Origin: an uncultured Bacteroidales bacterium | GTDB lineage: Bacteria > Bacteroidota > Bacteroidia > Bacteroidales > Paludibacteraceae | NCBI GenBank assembly: GCA_934725535.1 | Contig: CAKVBV010000042.1 | Coordinates: 1-21,903 of the forward strand | DNA length: 21,903 nucleotides | Reading direction: 5' to 3' | In this document: positions 8,850 through 15,371 of the stretch, in pieces | Position numbering within the stretch: position 1 is the stretch's first letter | Layout: every line of letters starts with the position of its first letter | The notes under the pieces: generated by a model | The model's database searches: none | The model's input: only the letters and a program-made list of their open reading frames with translations | Told to the model about the DNA's origin: nothing | Position numbers and translations under genes: made by a program

Positions 8850-10175
8850 TTAGTAGGGAACGACTATTTCAAGAATATCAGAAAAAGATTCATTTATAGA
8901 GATTTTCTCGTCTCTGCAAATAGACTGATTAAAAATACTTTGTGCTAATTGTTCTGTAAAGGATATTTCATTCTCATCCGCCATTATAGAAGAGGCAAAG
9001 AGCAGTCGATAATAAATAATACGTAGTTTCCTTGGAGTCAAATAATAGTTTGGGGTCTGCGATACAAAAAGTTGTAGCCAATAGACTATGACTTGTTCTG
9101 AAATTGGCAAATCTTGTTGGGTTCCAATAACCGAATAATGTAAAGACCTTTCTGTACGATATGTGCTATACGGACGAAGGTCACTATCCATTGAGGTCTC
9201 ATCATACAAACACCGAACAAACCGTTGCTGTTGGGAAACATCCAACTTGGGTAATCCAACACTAAACAGGAATAATTTATCCAACTGCTCAGTGATAATG
9301 TCTCTGTGCAAATTATAAGCTTCTCTGTTATATTTCTTTTGGAGAGCAAAAGCCACTCTATCTTGGTCTAAACTACAAATAACAATCAGCCGTTGTTGTA
9401 TGATAGGATTTTCCAATATAGTACGGAGCGAATCCAAGATGTTTATCATTTTATCTTCATTACAACGGTCAATATCATCTATGTATAGTATAACTTTTCT
9501 CCTTTCGGTGTGTTTGCATATCCATATAGAAAGTAAGTTGGATAAACTATCCTCAATCTCGTTTTGTACACCAAGAATGTCCTTGAATCCACATCGTCTA
9601 TTTATATATAGTAAGTATTGGTGTATTTGATTTATATACTGCATTATATCAACGATTATTGCAAGACCACTAGCACCTGATAAAATCCATTTGTAAAATA
9701 ATGTCATATTGGAGTGCCGTACAAACAATATCGCGATGATACACATACAGATCACTAGTAGACTACTGTATAACGAAGTATATTTTTTGATTTGATACAA
9801 TCTATTTATCAGGCGTACCCACCATCTCCCCTCACCATACATAGTTTCGTAAAGGTATGCCCATAATGCAGGAGTATCCTGGTATTTCCATGCATTAAAT
9901 TCCACAATATCATAATGGATACTCTTCTTCCGTTTTCTTAACTTACATTTATTACACTTTTGCCTATCTGAAATTTGTGCTTTGACTTGGTTCCAGAAAT
10001 ACGTTTTACCACGTCCCCATTGCCCAAAGATGCCAATCATACACAAATTGTCTGTAGTTGATTTGGCAATGCTATCCAATTGCGATAAAAAACAACTGGC
10101 AATCTTACCAACACCAAAACATGGGATAGTGTTTTTATCCTTAATGGACGTTGTTATTTTTTGTGCGATATACAT
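8850..10175 (-). CDS. KAP family P-loop NTPase with two TM helices
   Basis: 441 residues. Walker A is GQWGRGKT (51-58) after the strand LCMIGIF. Walker B is VILYIDDIDR (228-237), with the double Asp typical of the KAP/STAND clade. A 'FNAWKYQDTPALWAYLYE' block at 93-110 is characteristic of KAP NTPases. Two hydrophobic helices (about 136-152 and 159-177) are inserted between Walker A and B, the classic KAP arrangement, so the protein should sit at the inner membrane with a cytosolic ATPase. No signal peptide is present. KAP members include the phage-exclusion protein PifA of plasmid F; their mechanism is poorly understood. Base composition is strikingly different: two 60-base samples gave about 37% and 20% GC, against about 63% in a sample of clpA. 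The gene lies between two paralogous genes (26-36 nt and 16 nt gaps), suggesting insertion or transfer into the cassette. Confidence 0.88.
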   Translation of the reverse strand: MYIAQKITTSIKDKNTIPCFGVGKIASCFLSQLDSIAKSTTDNLCMIGIFGQWGRGKTYFWNQVKAQISDRQKCNKCKLRKRKKSIHYDIVEFNAWKYQDTPALWAYLYETMYGEGRWWVRLINRLYQIKKYTSLYSSLLVICMCIIAILFVRHSNMTLFYKWILSGASGLAIIVDIMQYINQIHQYLLYINRRCGFKDILGVQNEIEDSLSNLLSIWICKHTERRKVILYIDDIDRCNEDKMINILDSLRTILENPIIQQRLIVICSLDQDRVAFALQKKYNREAYNLHRDIITEQLDKLFLFSVGLPKLDVSQQQRFVRCLYDETSMDSDLRPYSTYRTERSLHYSVIGTQQDLPISEQVIVYWLQLFVSQTPNYYLTPRKLRIIYYRLLFASSIMADENEISFTEQLAQSIFNQSICRDEKISINESFSDILEIVVPY

Positions 10176-10211
10176 AATGTTCGTAGTCCTATGTAATAAT
10201 CTTATAAATCT

Positions 10212-11297
10212 CTAACAAGACGGACTGCGCGCGCAGAAACGTTCACGACCACCGTACCCTTGTAGGTCGAACGCGTCGAAGTAAAATTCCCACGCGTAGT
10301 TCGAGTCGTCAGACGTAGCAGACCAATAGCAGCCACTATCCTGTATGCCGAACACTTCCGACCCACGACGACCACCCGAAGCCGGCAAGAAAACGGCTCC
10401 TACGGCTTCCAACTGCCGCCAATCGGAAAGAGAGAAGGTCTGGTAATTGGCATAACGCTGTACACCCCATCCTTCCGCAAAGCCCGACTTGAAAGTAATG
10501 CCTGCAGGGCATATCCAATTATCAGGGAGAAGGATAAGACCATTTATATACTTACTACTATGTGTACTAAAGTTGATACGTGCCACACCTTTTAGGTTAT
10601 ATGCATTGGTACGCGTATATAATAAGTAGTACCATTCATCAATAGTCAAGGTGTACCATATACTACCATCACCTATATTCGTACCCCAATCCACAAAAAC
10701 GCCACTATAATCCGAATAGGACTGCGCTGGACTGATACCCCATCTAACAGAACCTGTACTACCACTCCAACCAAACAAGTCTATCTTATCGGCAAGAGCA
10801 CTACCACTCTTGGAATATCCGTATATGGTATCGTAAGATTCAGTACCACCAGCCACATTATCCGTTCCCAGCATATCATATTGATGCTCAGCAAATGACC
10901 ACGTATTGGTGGATTGACTATATTGCAGATTGCCGCGAGAGAAAGCAACTTTCTTGGTGGCACTTACCGAAAAATAATAGTATGGCTTGGCTTCCACCTT
11001 GAAGCGTACATTTTGCGCCACAAACTCCATTTGCTCCTGTAACGGCTGCCATATAATTTGTTTGTTTACGCCCGCAGAAACATCTTTTCCCACATTACCT
11101 GTTACGGCTTTGAGTTCGGTATATTGGTTCGATTGTCCCATGGCAACCCATATACGGATATTGGCTTTTTTATCAAGGTCGTAAGTAATCACAATCGTCT
11201 CCCCCTCTTGCCGCACACGCACATTCGTGGCGTTCTGCGCAAAAGCAGACAGGGCAGAAGACAGTAGCAGTAGAAAAATAATGACTCTTTGCTTCAT
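10212..11297 (-). CDS. Exported variable-tail protein B, apparent 3' frameshift
   Basis: 361 residues as read, with a signal peptide (MKQRVIIFLLLLSSALSAFAQ). It is a paralog of protein A with the same domain order and motifs (FSVSATKKVAFSRGNLQY, WSFAEHQYD, DLFGW, LILLPDNW, GAVFLPASG, CYWSAT). The read frame ends abnormally, ...GGRERFCARSPSC, at TAG 10214-10212. Dropping one T from the run at 10237-10239 (A in the plus strand) gives ...GGRERSARAVRLVRDL and a stop at 10204-10202. The conserved VRLV-DL end is then regained and the 28-residue block aligns to protein A with no gap. This is therefore a recent one-base insertion, a sequencing error, or deliberate frame variation. It lies 10 nt after the DUF4384-like gene. 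The molecular function is unknown. Confidence 0.78.
   Translation of the reverse strand: MKQRVIIFLLLLSSALSAFAQNATNVRVRQEGETIVITYDLDKKANIRIWVAMGQSNQYTELKAVTGNVGKDVSAGVNKQIIWQPLQEQMEFVAQNVRFKVEAKPYYYFSVSATKKVAFSRGNLQYSQSTNTWSFAEHQYDMLGTDNVAGGTESYDTIYGYSKSGSALADKIDLFGWSGSTGSVRWGISPAQSYSDYSGVFVDWGTNIGDGSIWYTLTIDEWYYLLYTRTNAYNLKGVARINFSTHSSKYINGLILLPDNWICPAGITFKSGFAEGWGVQRYANYQTFSLSDWRQLEAVGAVFLPASGGRRGSEVFGIQDSGCYWSATSDDSNYAWEFYFDAFDLQGYGGRERFCARSPSC
11040..11191 (-). repeat. Copy B of long direct repeat (N-terminal part of variable protein B)
   Basis: Partner of the copy at 8580-8730 in variable protein A. The two copies differ by scattered substitutions, in contrast to the almost complete divergence of the C-terminal blocks of the same two genes. 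Confidence 0.8.
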
Positions 11298-11307
11298 ACA
11301 CTTGTTT

Positions 11308-12159
11308 TTATTTTCGGATTATAATCGTTTTCTGCAGCACTTGCGCGTGCTCGTCCCGCTTCAGCAGCCGCACACGCCATGCATGAAAGTCCTCAAACCC
11401 TATGCCCCCGCTCGGCATCGCGGGCTTGCTAAACGGTTGCGTAGAGAATACAACATACAGATAGTCAGTCTCTTGCTCTCTTGTGCAGGTCATCACGTAT
11501 TCGTCCACTATCGGGCGTTCCGCCTGCGATGCCTGCGCCTTGGAGAAGAACACACACTCCCTGTCGGCAGCCACTGCATAAGCCCCATCCGTCTGCGACT
11601 GATACGGCAGCATACACACCACCTGCCCGTCCTCGTCCATCAGGAAGATTGCCACATAGCCGCCCACGGGCGAGAGGAACGACACATACAAATCGTCCCC
11701 CGCCCGAAACGCCTCCGACTCGTGGTTGGGCTGTGTACCGTTGCGCAGCACACGCACCTGCAGTAGCACCTCACTACGGCTTATCTCACGTGCCTTGCCG
11801 CACACACGGGCATATACCGAAGTCTCGCCCGTGCGCTCGTCCACCGCAAAACGGTAAGTCGGTTCTTCCGTGTCGCCCAACCACTCGCCCCGCACCTCAC
11901 TGCCGCCCAACGACTGAAACACCACATCGCCCTTGCCGTTGCGGCTATTGACGTAGGTAGTGTTGTCCTGCGAGACAAGCGTGCCGAACTCTGCAGCCAA
12001 TGCCTCCAACCTAGCCCGCTCCGCAGCAATACGTTTCGCCTCTTCGCGACTGACATTGTCGGGCACCACGTAGGTGTACTCGCCGCAGATGGTCTTGACA
12101 GGGGCGGCACAGACCGATATAGCAAGCACCAAAGCCATGAGAATCAGAATATCACGCAT
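11308..12159 (-). CDS. Exported DUF4384-like protein
   Basis: 283 residues with signal peptide MRDILILMALVLAISVCAAP. The first part (about 21-135) has an alanine-rich helix with AKRIAAERARLEALAAEFG and may be a SHOCT/LPP20-like fold. The second part (about 148-260) carries the DUF4384 pattern: FRAGDDLYVSFLSPVGGYVAIFLMDEDGQVVCMLPYQ, then a late YLYVVFSTQPF. As I recall, DUF4384 occurs fused to caspase-family domains in other bacteria, which fits a functional link to the caspase gene in this operon. Its action is unknown. It is the second gene of the cassette, 113 nt behind the LPP20-like gene and 10 nt before variable protein B. Confidence 0.75.
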   Translation of the reverse strand: MRDILILMALVLAISVCAAPVKTICGEYTYVVPDNVSREEAKRIAAERARLEALAAEFGTLVSQDNTTYVNSRNGKGDVVFQSLGGSEVRGEWLGDTEEPTYRFAVDERTGETSVYARVCGKAREISRSEVLLQVRVLRNGTQPNHESEAFRAGDDLYVSFLSPVGGYVAIFLMDEDGQVVCMLPYQSQTDGAYAVAADRECVFFSKAQASQAERPIVDEYVMTCTREQETDYLYVVFSTQPFSKPAMPSGGIGFEDFHAWRVRLLKRDEHAQVLQKTIIIRK

Positions 12160-12229
12160 AGAGATGAAACATTAATTACCACGAATTAATCATTAATTTT
12201 ATTTACGCAGCGTATAACAAGGCATTGTA

Positions 12230-12266
12230 TGTTTGGCAATGGGGTGTTTAGTCCCATTGCCAAACA
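12230..12266 (-). terminator. Perfect 14-bp stem-loop after the LPP20-like gene
   Basis: TGTTTGGCAATGGG (12230-12243) pairs perfectly with CCCATTGCCAAACA (12253-12266) around a 9-nt loop. It begins 6 nt past the stop of the LPP20-like gene on the minus strand. No T-tract follows, so it may be a partial terminator, a processing site or a 3' end stabiliser that raises the first gene's level over the rest of the operon. Confidence 0.55.
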
Positions 12267-12272
12267 CAGGTG

Positions 12273-12947
12273 TTAGAAACCGAGGACTTGGTCGAGTTGG
12301 TTGTGCAGGTCTATGCCCTTGTTTTCAAGGTCTTGACGGATAGCGCGTTTGGCTGCTTCGTACGCCATCTTCTGGTTGTAGGCAAGGCGCACAAGCACTT
12401 CTTTGTTCTTGTTGCCCTTGACGCGGTACACTTCCATCACGGGCAGCACACGCCCGAGACTCTGCGAGATGAGGTTCTTGCTGGCACTCACGCTCTCTGT
12501 GATAGACGCTGCGTCATCGGCTGCCAACTGGCGGTTAGCCACAGTGTTCTCCACAAGGGCGGTCACCTCGGTCTGTATCTGACCGGCGAGGTTCTGTTTG
12601 GCGAGTTCGAGGGCTTGCATCTTGGCGGCATCGTAGTTCTCGCCGATGCTCATAGCCTCTGCCATGATGTAGAGTGGGTAGCCGCTTTCGTCGTACTCGT
12701 ACTGCATGGTATAGGATTTCTCCAATTGTTTCTCAAGGGGCAGCGCACCAGGGGAGACAAGCCAACCTTCTTTCTTGAGTTTCTTGGCTTCTTTCTTGGT
12801 TGCCTTGCTGACACGGGCATTGAGTTCTTTCTTGCTCTGTTTCACTACCTCGTTACGCTCTTTGTTCAACTCCTTCTGCGACTGCGCGAAGGTTGTGCAC
12901 GGCACTGCCATAGTGAGTGCCAACGCAAATAACATGATTTTTTTCAT
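12273..12947 (-). CDS. Exported LPP20-like protein
   Basis: 224 residues from ATG 12947-12945. A longer in-frame start at 13103 would place 52 unlikely residues before a perfect signal peptide, so I reject it. The signal peptide is MKKIMLFALALTMAVPCTTFAQ; there is no proper lipobox at the Cys, so type I cleavage after FAQ is likelier. A highly charged Lys-rich helix (about 23-75) follows. Then comes a region like the LPP20 family: AKMQALELAKQNLAGQIQTEV, a long amphipathic helix, RVLPVMEVYRVKGNKNKEVLVRLAY. Such proteins are periplasmic or envelope-associated; the role is unknown. It is the first gene of the six-gene cassette. A weak promoter candidate lies at 12984-13015 (TTTG, 20 nt, TAATCCGC); otherwise it depends on read-through past the terminator at 13017-13050. 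Confidence 0.75.
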   Translation of the reverse strand: MKKIMLFALALTMAVPCTTFAQSQKELNKERNEVVKQSKKELNARVSKATKKEAKKLKKEGWLVSPGALPLEKQLEKSYTMQYEYDESGYPLYIMAEAMSIGENYDAAKMQALELAKQNLAGQIQTEVTALVENTVANRQLAADDAASITESVSASKNLISQSLGRVLPVMEVYRVKGNKNKEVLVRLAYNQKMAYEAAKRAIRQDLENKGIDLHNQLDQVLGF

Positions 12948-13016
12948 TTGTTTTGTTGTTTTTGCATAGGAACTCCCAACTATGCGGATTATAAACAGGT
13001 TGATACTGGCACAAAT

Positions 13017-13050
13017 AAAAAACGTGGAGTCCGACTGTCGTCGTTCCACG
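13017..13050 (-). terminator. Terminator of the candidate ncRNA
   Basis: On the minus strand CGTGGAA (13050-13044) pairs with the arm ending at 13023 (GTCCACG-type pairing with one G-U), with inner CGAC/GTCG pairs and a 4-nt loop. Six T follow (13022-13017). This is a textbook intrinsic terminator, placed 70 nt before the LPP20-like start codon. Confidence 0.8.
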
Positions 13051-13535
13051 AAATGAGGCCTTCGCATTGCCCGAAACAATAGAACCGACAACGCGAAGCC
13101 CACGCCAAATATAAGCAGTATCTAACGAGAGGAAAATGTTTGCAATGCATATATGCAAACACAGAGCCAAAATATGACCACAGAAGAACATCGTTCCCAA
13201 CAGTCACAATTGACCGATTGACGACACGAGAAATACACCCCATTTCGCCTTTGTGGACGAATGACGGTGTGAGCCGTACTAAACAAGCCCTGACGACGCG
13301 AGCCGCGCCGTCTCCCAAGAGTGCCGTCTCCCAAGAGACGGAATACTTATACTCCGAGGGCATCTATCGTTGCTATGTCCCGATTGTTTCAGAAAGTTGC
13401 GAAGTTTCATTTCGTCAGAACAGAGCGTCAATAAACGCCTTTTATTTGTTGTGAAGCATTGCGGGGGAACAGGAATGTCATTAAATCACATCCGTTCCCG
13501 TTGAGAACACCTTCTCCGTAGTACGCAAAACTTCA
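13017..13535 (-). ncRNA. Candidate ~520-nt structured non-coding RNA
   Basis: A minus-strand transcription unit with no credible protein. It has a strong promoter at 13541-13572 and an intrinsic terminator at 13017-13050, giving about 520 nt. Inside are a 5' hairpin (GGGAAC 13465-13470 with GTTCCC 13494-13499, extended by GGA/TCC and TGT/ACA), a stem made by CCGTCTC/GAGACGG near 13324-13342, a 16-nt tandem duplication (GCCGTCTCCCAAGAG, 13307-13337), and an inverted repeat GTTTGCA/TGCAAAC at 13138-13160. I looked for the hallmarks of RNase P RNA, tmRNA, SRP RNA and 6S RNA and did not find them. Open frames on both strands are short and show no family features. The boundaries are inferred from the promoter and terminator. 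Confidence 0.55.
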
Positions 13536-13540
13536 CGGCA

Positions 13541-13572
13541 CAAAAGTACTATAAATTTTGCAGATATGCAAA
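13541..13572 (-). promoter_or_regulatory. Bacteroidota-type promoter for the candidate ncRNA
   Basis: Minus strand: TTTG (13572-13569), 20 nt, then TACTTTTG (13548-13541). This is a full match to TTTG-N20-TAnnTTTG. The -33 part lies in an inverted repeat TTTTGCA-GATA-TGCAAAA (13556-13573), which could be an operator. Confidence 0.75.
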
Positions 13573-13652
13573 AATGATGTGGAATAAGGTCGAAAAAGAG
13601 GAAAAAGAAGTGGAAAAGACAATCTTAAAAAACGACACTTTTTTGCGGTAGC

Positions 13653-13696
13653 GAGGTGGTAACGAGTTGGTAACGCTTTCCTAACGAGTTGGTAAC
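13653..13696. repeat. 11-nt tandem array (GAGTTGGTAAC)
   Basis: Four 11-nt units in register: GAGGTGGTAAC, GAGTTGGTAAC, GCTTTCCTAAC and GAGTTGGTAAC. The third is diverged except for TAAC. The period is close to one helical turn. Confidence 0.8.
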
Positions 13697-13780
13697 GAAT
13701 TTTATTTTACAGATATGATACAGTCTATATGCCGTCCATCTTAACAATCGTACATTTTTGAGGTTGCTTGCCGAGATGAG

Positions 13781-13865
13781 AAAAGTGACAGAAAGTAACA
13801 GAAAGTGACAGAAACTACCAAATCGCACCAAATCGCGCCGGAAAGTAACAGAAAGTACCGGAAAC
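13781..13865. repeat. 10-nt tandem array (GAAAGTAACA)
   Basis: Eight 10-nt units in perfect register, variants of GAAAGTAACA: AAAAGTGACA, GAAAGTAACA, GAAAGTGACA, GAAACTACCA, AATCGCACCA, AATCGCGCCG, GAAAGTAACA, GAAAGTACCG, then GAAAC. It ends 25 nt before the promoter-like element at 13890. Confidence 0.85.
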
Positions 13866-13882
13866 GCTCAATGCCCTCTGAC

Positions 13883-13899
13883 TTTGTAGTACCTTTGCA
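13883..13899 (+). promoter_or_regulatory. Second promoter-like element upstream of the GH57 gene
   Basis: TTTGTAGTACCTTTGCA contains TACCTTTG (13890-13897), a TAnnTTTG -7 box. The 17-nt word is identical to the tRNA-Arg/rpoD promoter at 20185-20201. No TTTG is seen at the usual -33 spacing. A hairpin GGCTGC/GCAGCC (13927-13946) would lie in its leader. Confidence 0.45.
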
Positions 13900-13996
13900 T
13901 CGTGATTCAAGGTGTTGAATCCGGTAGGCTGCAGACGTAAGCAGCCCGTGATGATGGACAATTTGGGTGCGGTTGCCATGGCAAGATGTATTTTGA

Positions 13997-14028
13997 TTTG
14001 CGTATTCGCACTAATTGTTGTATCTTTG
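13997..14028 (+). promoter_or_regulatory. Promoter for the GH57 gene
   Basis: TTTG (13997-14000), 20 nt, TATCTTTG (14021-14028). The start would be near 14034, giving a leader of about 35 nt before ATG 14069. Confidence 0.78.
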
Positions 14029-14068
14029 CAAGTTAAATGTGTAATTGAATATAAAAACCAAGAGAGAT

Positions 14069-15361
14069 ATGAAGAGTATTTGTTTTTGCTTTCAGATGCA
14101 TGCGCCGTATCGGATAAAGAGGTATCGCTTCTTTGAGATAGGGCAAGACCATTATTACTATGACGACATGCAGACCGAGGAGGATATAACGAACCTCGTG
14201 AAGGTGTCGTATATGCCTCTGTGTCAGACGCTTGCGGAGATGATACGATTGTCGAAAGGGAAGTTCCACTGTGCGTTGTCGATTTCGGGCACGCTGCTGG
14301 AAATGCTGGAACAGTTTGCGCCGGAGATGATTGACACCCTCAAGGAACTGGCGGCAACGGGCTGCGTGGAGTTTGTGGCTACGCCCTACGCCTATTCGCT
14401 GGCAGAGGTCTATAGCGAGACGGAGGCTGCGGAGCAGTTGCAGCAACAACAGGCGATGGTGAAGGAGTTGTTCGGGGTGCAGTCGAATGTGGTGTTCGGG
14501 ACGGAGTTGCTGTACTCGGACGAGATTGCGATTTGGCTGCAAAAGCAAGGTTATAAGGCCGTTATGACGGAAGGTGCCAAGCACGTACTGAGTTGGAAGA
14601 GTCCGAACTATGTGTATAATAGTTCGTCGGCTCCGAAGTTGAAAGTGCTGCTGCGGAATGCGAATCTGAGCGACGAGTTGTCGTTCCACTTCTCGGACCC
14701 TGCGTGGGGGAACTACCCGATAGACGCGGAGAAATATGCGAGCCAACTGGCGGCTATTCCCGAGGAGGAGCAGGTGGTGAACATCTGGGTCGGCGCGGAG
14801 ACATTCGGGCTTCGCCAGAACGCCGGCACGGGGATATTCGAGTTTCTGAAGGCGTTGCCGTACTTTGCGTTGGAACGCGGGATAGGCTTCATGACGCCGA
14901 CCGAGGTGGTGAAGAAAGTGGCTGCGACGGACAGTGTGGTGGTACCGTATCCGATGACGTGGGCAGGCGAGGCGAAAGACCTGAGCACCTACAACGGCAA
15001 CGACCTGCAGCAGGAGGCGATAAAGAAACTGTATGCCGTGGCAGAGCGCGTGCACCTGTGCAAAGACAAGCAGTTGAAGCGCGACTGGCTGATGCTGCAA
15101 GATGTTAATTACCTGCACTTTATGAACCATATCGACCAAGGTGCGACGCATTTTGAGTCGGCTTATGACGCGTTTATCAACTATATGAATGTGCTGGCGG
15201 ATTTCCTGCAGCGCGTGGACGAGCAATACCCCACCACGGTGGAGAATGAGGAGTTGAACGAGTTGCTGAAGACCATCAACAACCAGGAGAAAGAGATAGC
15301 CTCGTTGGAGAAAGAGATAAAGGAACTGAAGAAGCGCAAACGCGAAGAAAAGAAGAAGTAA
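14069..15361 (+). CDS. GH57 family glycoside hydrolase (alpha-amylase-like)
   Basis: 430 residues from ATG 14069; an in-frame TTG at 14045 is less likely because of the AGAGAG ribosome-binding-like stretch just before the ATG. The opening FCFQMHAPYRIKRYRFFEIGQDHYYYDD and the run TEGAKHVLSWKSPNYVY are hallmarks of the Bacteroidota GH57 branch annotated as alpha-amylase. Such enzymes act on alpha-1,4-glucans such as glycogen. No signal peptide is seen, so it should be cytoplasmic. A candidate nucleophile is Glu146 in FGTELLYS. At motif IV I read WVGAETFG (240-247), where the classical family has an Asp two residues before the Glu (DYETFG); here that position is Gly242. Residues 391-430 form a Lys/Glu coiled-coil tail. 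It is 10 nt upstream of the porin-like gene. Confidence 0.85.
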   Translation: MKSICFCFQMHAPYRIKRYRFFEIGQDHYYYDDMQTEEDITNLVKVSYMPLCQTLAEMIRLSKGKFHCALSISGTLLEMLEQFAPEMIDTLKELAATGCVEFVATPYAYSLAEVYSETEAAEQLQQQQAMVKELFGVQSNVVFGTELLYSDEIAIWLQKQGYKAVMTEGAKHVLSWKSPNYVYNSSSAPKLKVLLRNANLSDELSFHFSDPAWGNYPIDAEKYASQLAAIPEEEQVVNIWVGAETFGLRQNAGTGIFEFLKALPYFALERGIGFMTPTEVVKKVAATDSVVVPYPMTWAGEAKDLSTYNGNDLQQEAIKKLYAVAERVHLCKDKQLKRDWLMLQDVNYLHFMNHIDQGATHFESAYDAFINYMNVLADFLQRVDEQYPTTVENEELNELLKTINNQEKEIASLEKEIKELKKRKREEKKK

Positions 15362-15371
15362 CAGACAGAGA

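Larger units (their letters stand above)
13573..13880. other. Gene-free spacer with phased short tandem repeats
   Basis: No credible gene. Two arrays of short repeats occupy much of it, one with an 11-nt and one with a 10-nt period. It separates the minus-strand ncRNA promoter from the plus-strand promoters of the GH57-porin-clpA-trxA block. Confidence 0.7.

Noticed and set aside
12948..13103. Extended start for the LPP20-like gene at 13103
   Set aside because: It would put 52 residues before a perfect signal peptide and run through the ncRNA terminator.
13106..13113. TATATTTG on the minus strand as a promoter for the LPP20-like operon
   Set aside because: There is no TTTG at the 20-nt spacing (TTTT only), and a strong terminator lies between it and the gene.
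13140..13454. Short plus- and minus-strand frames (for example 104 codons on plus, 124 on minus) in the gene-free kilobase
   Set aside because: They overlap on both strands, have no signal, domain or ribosome-binding features, and lie inside the promoter-terminator unit taken as a non-coding RNA.
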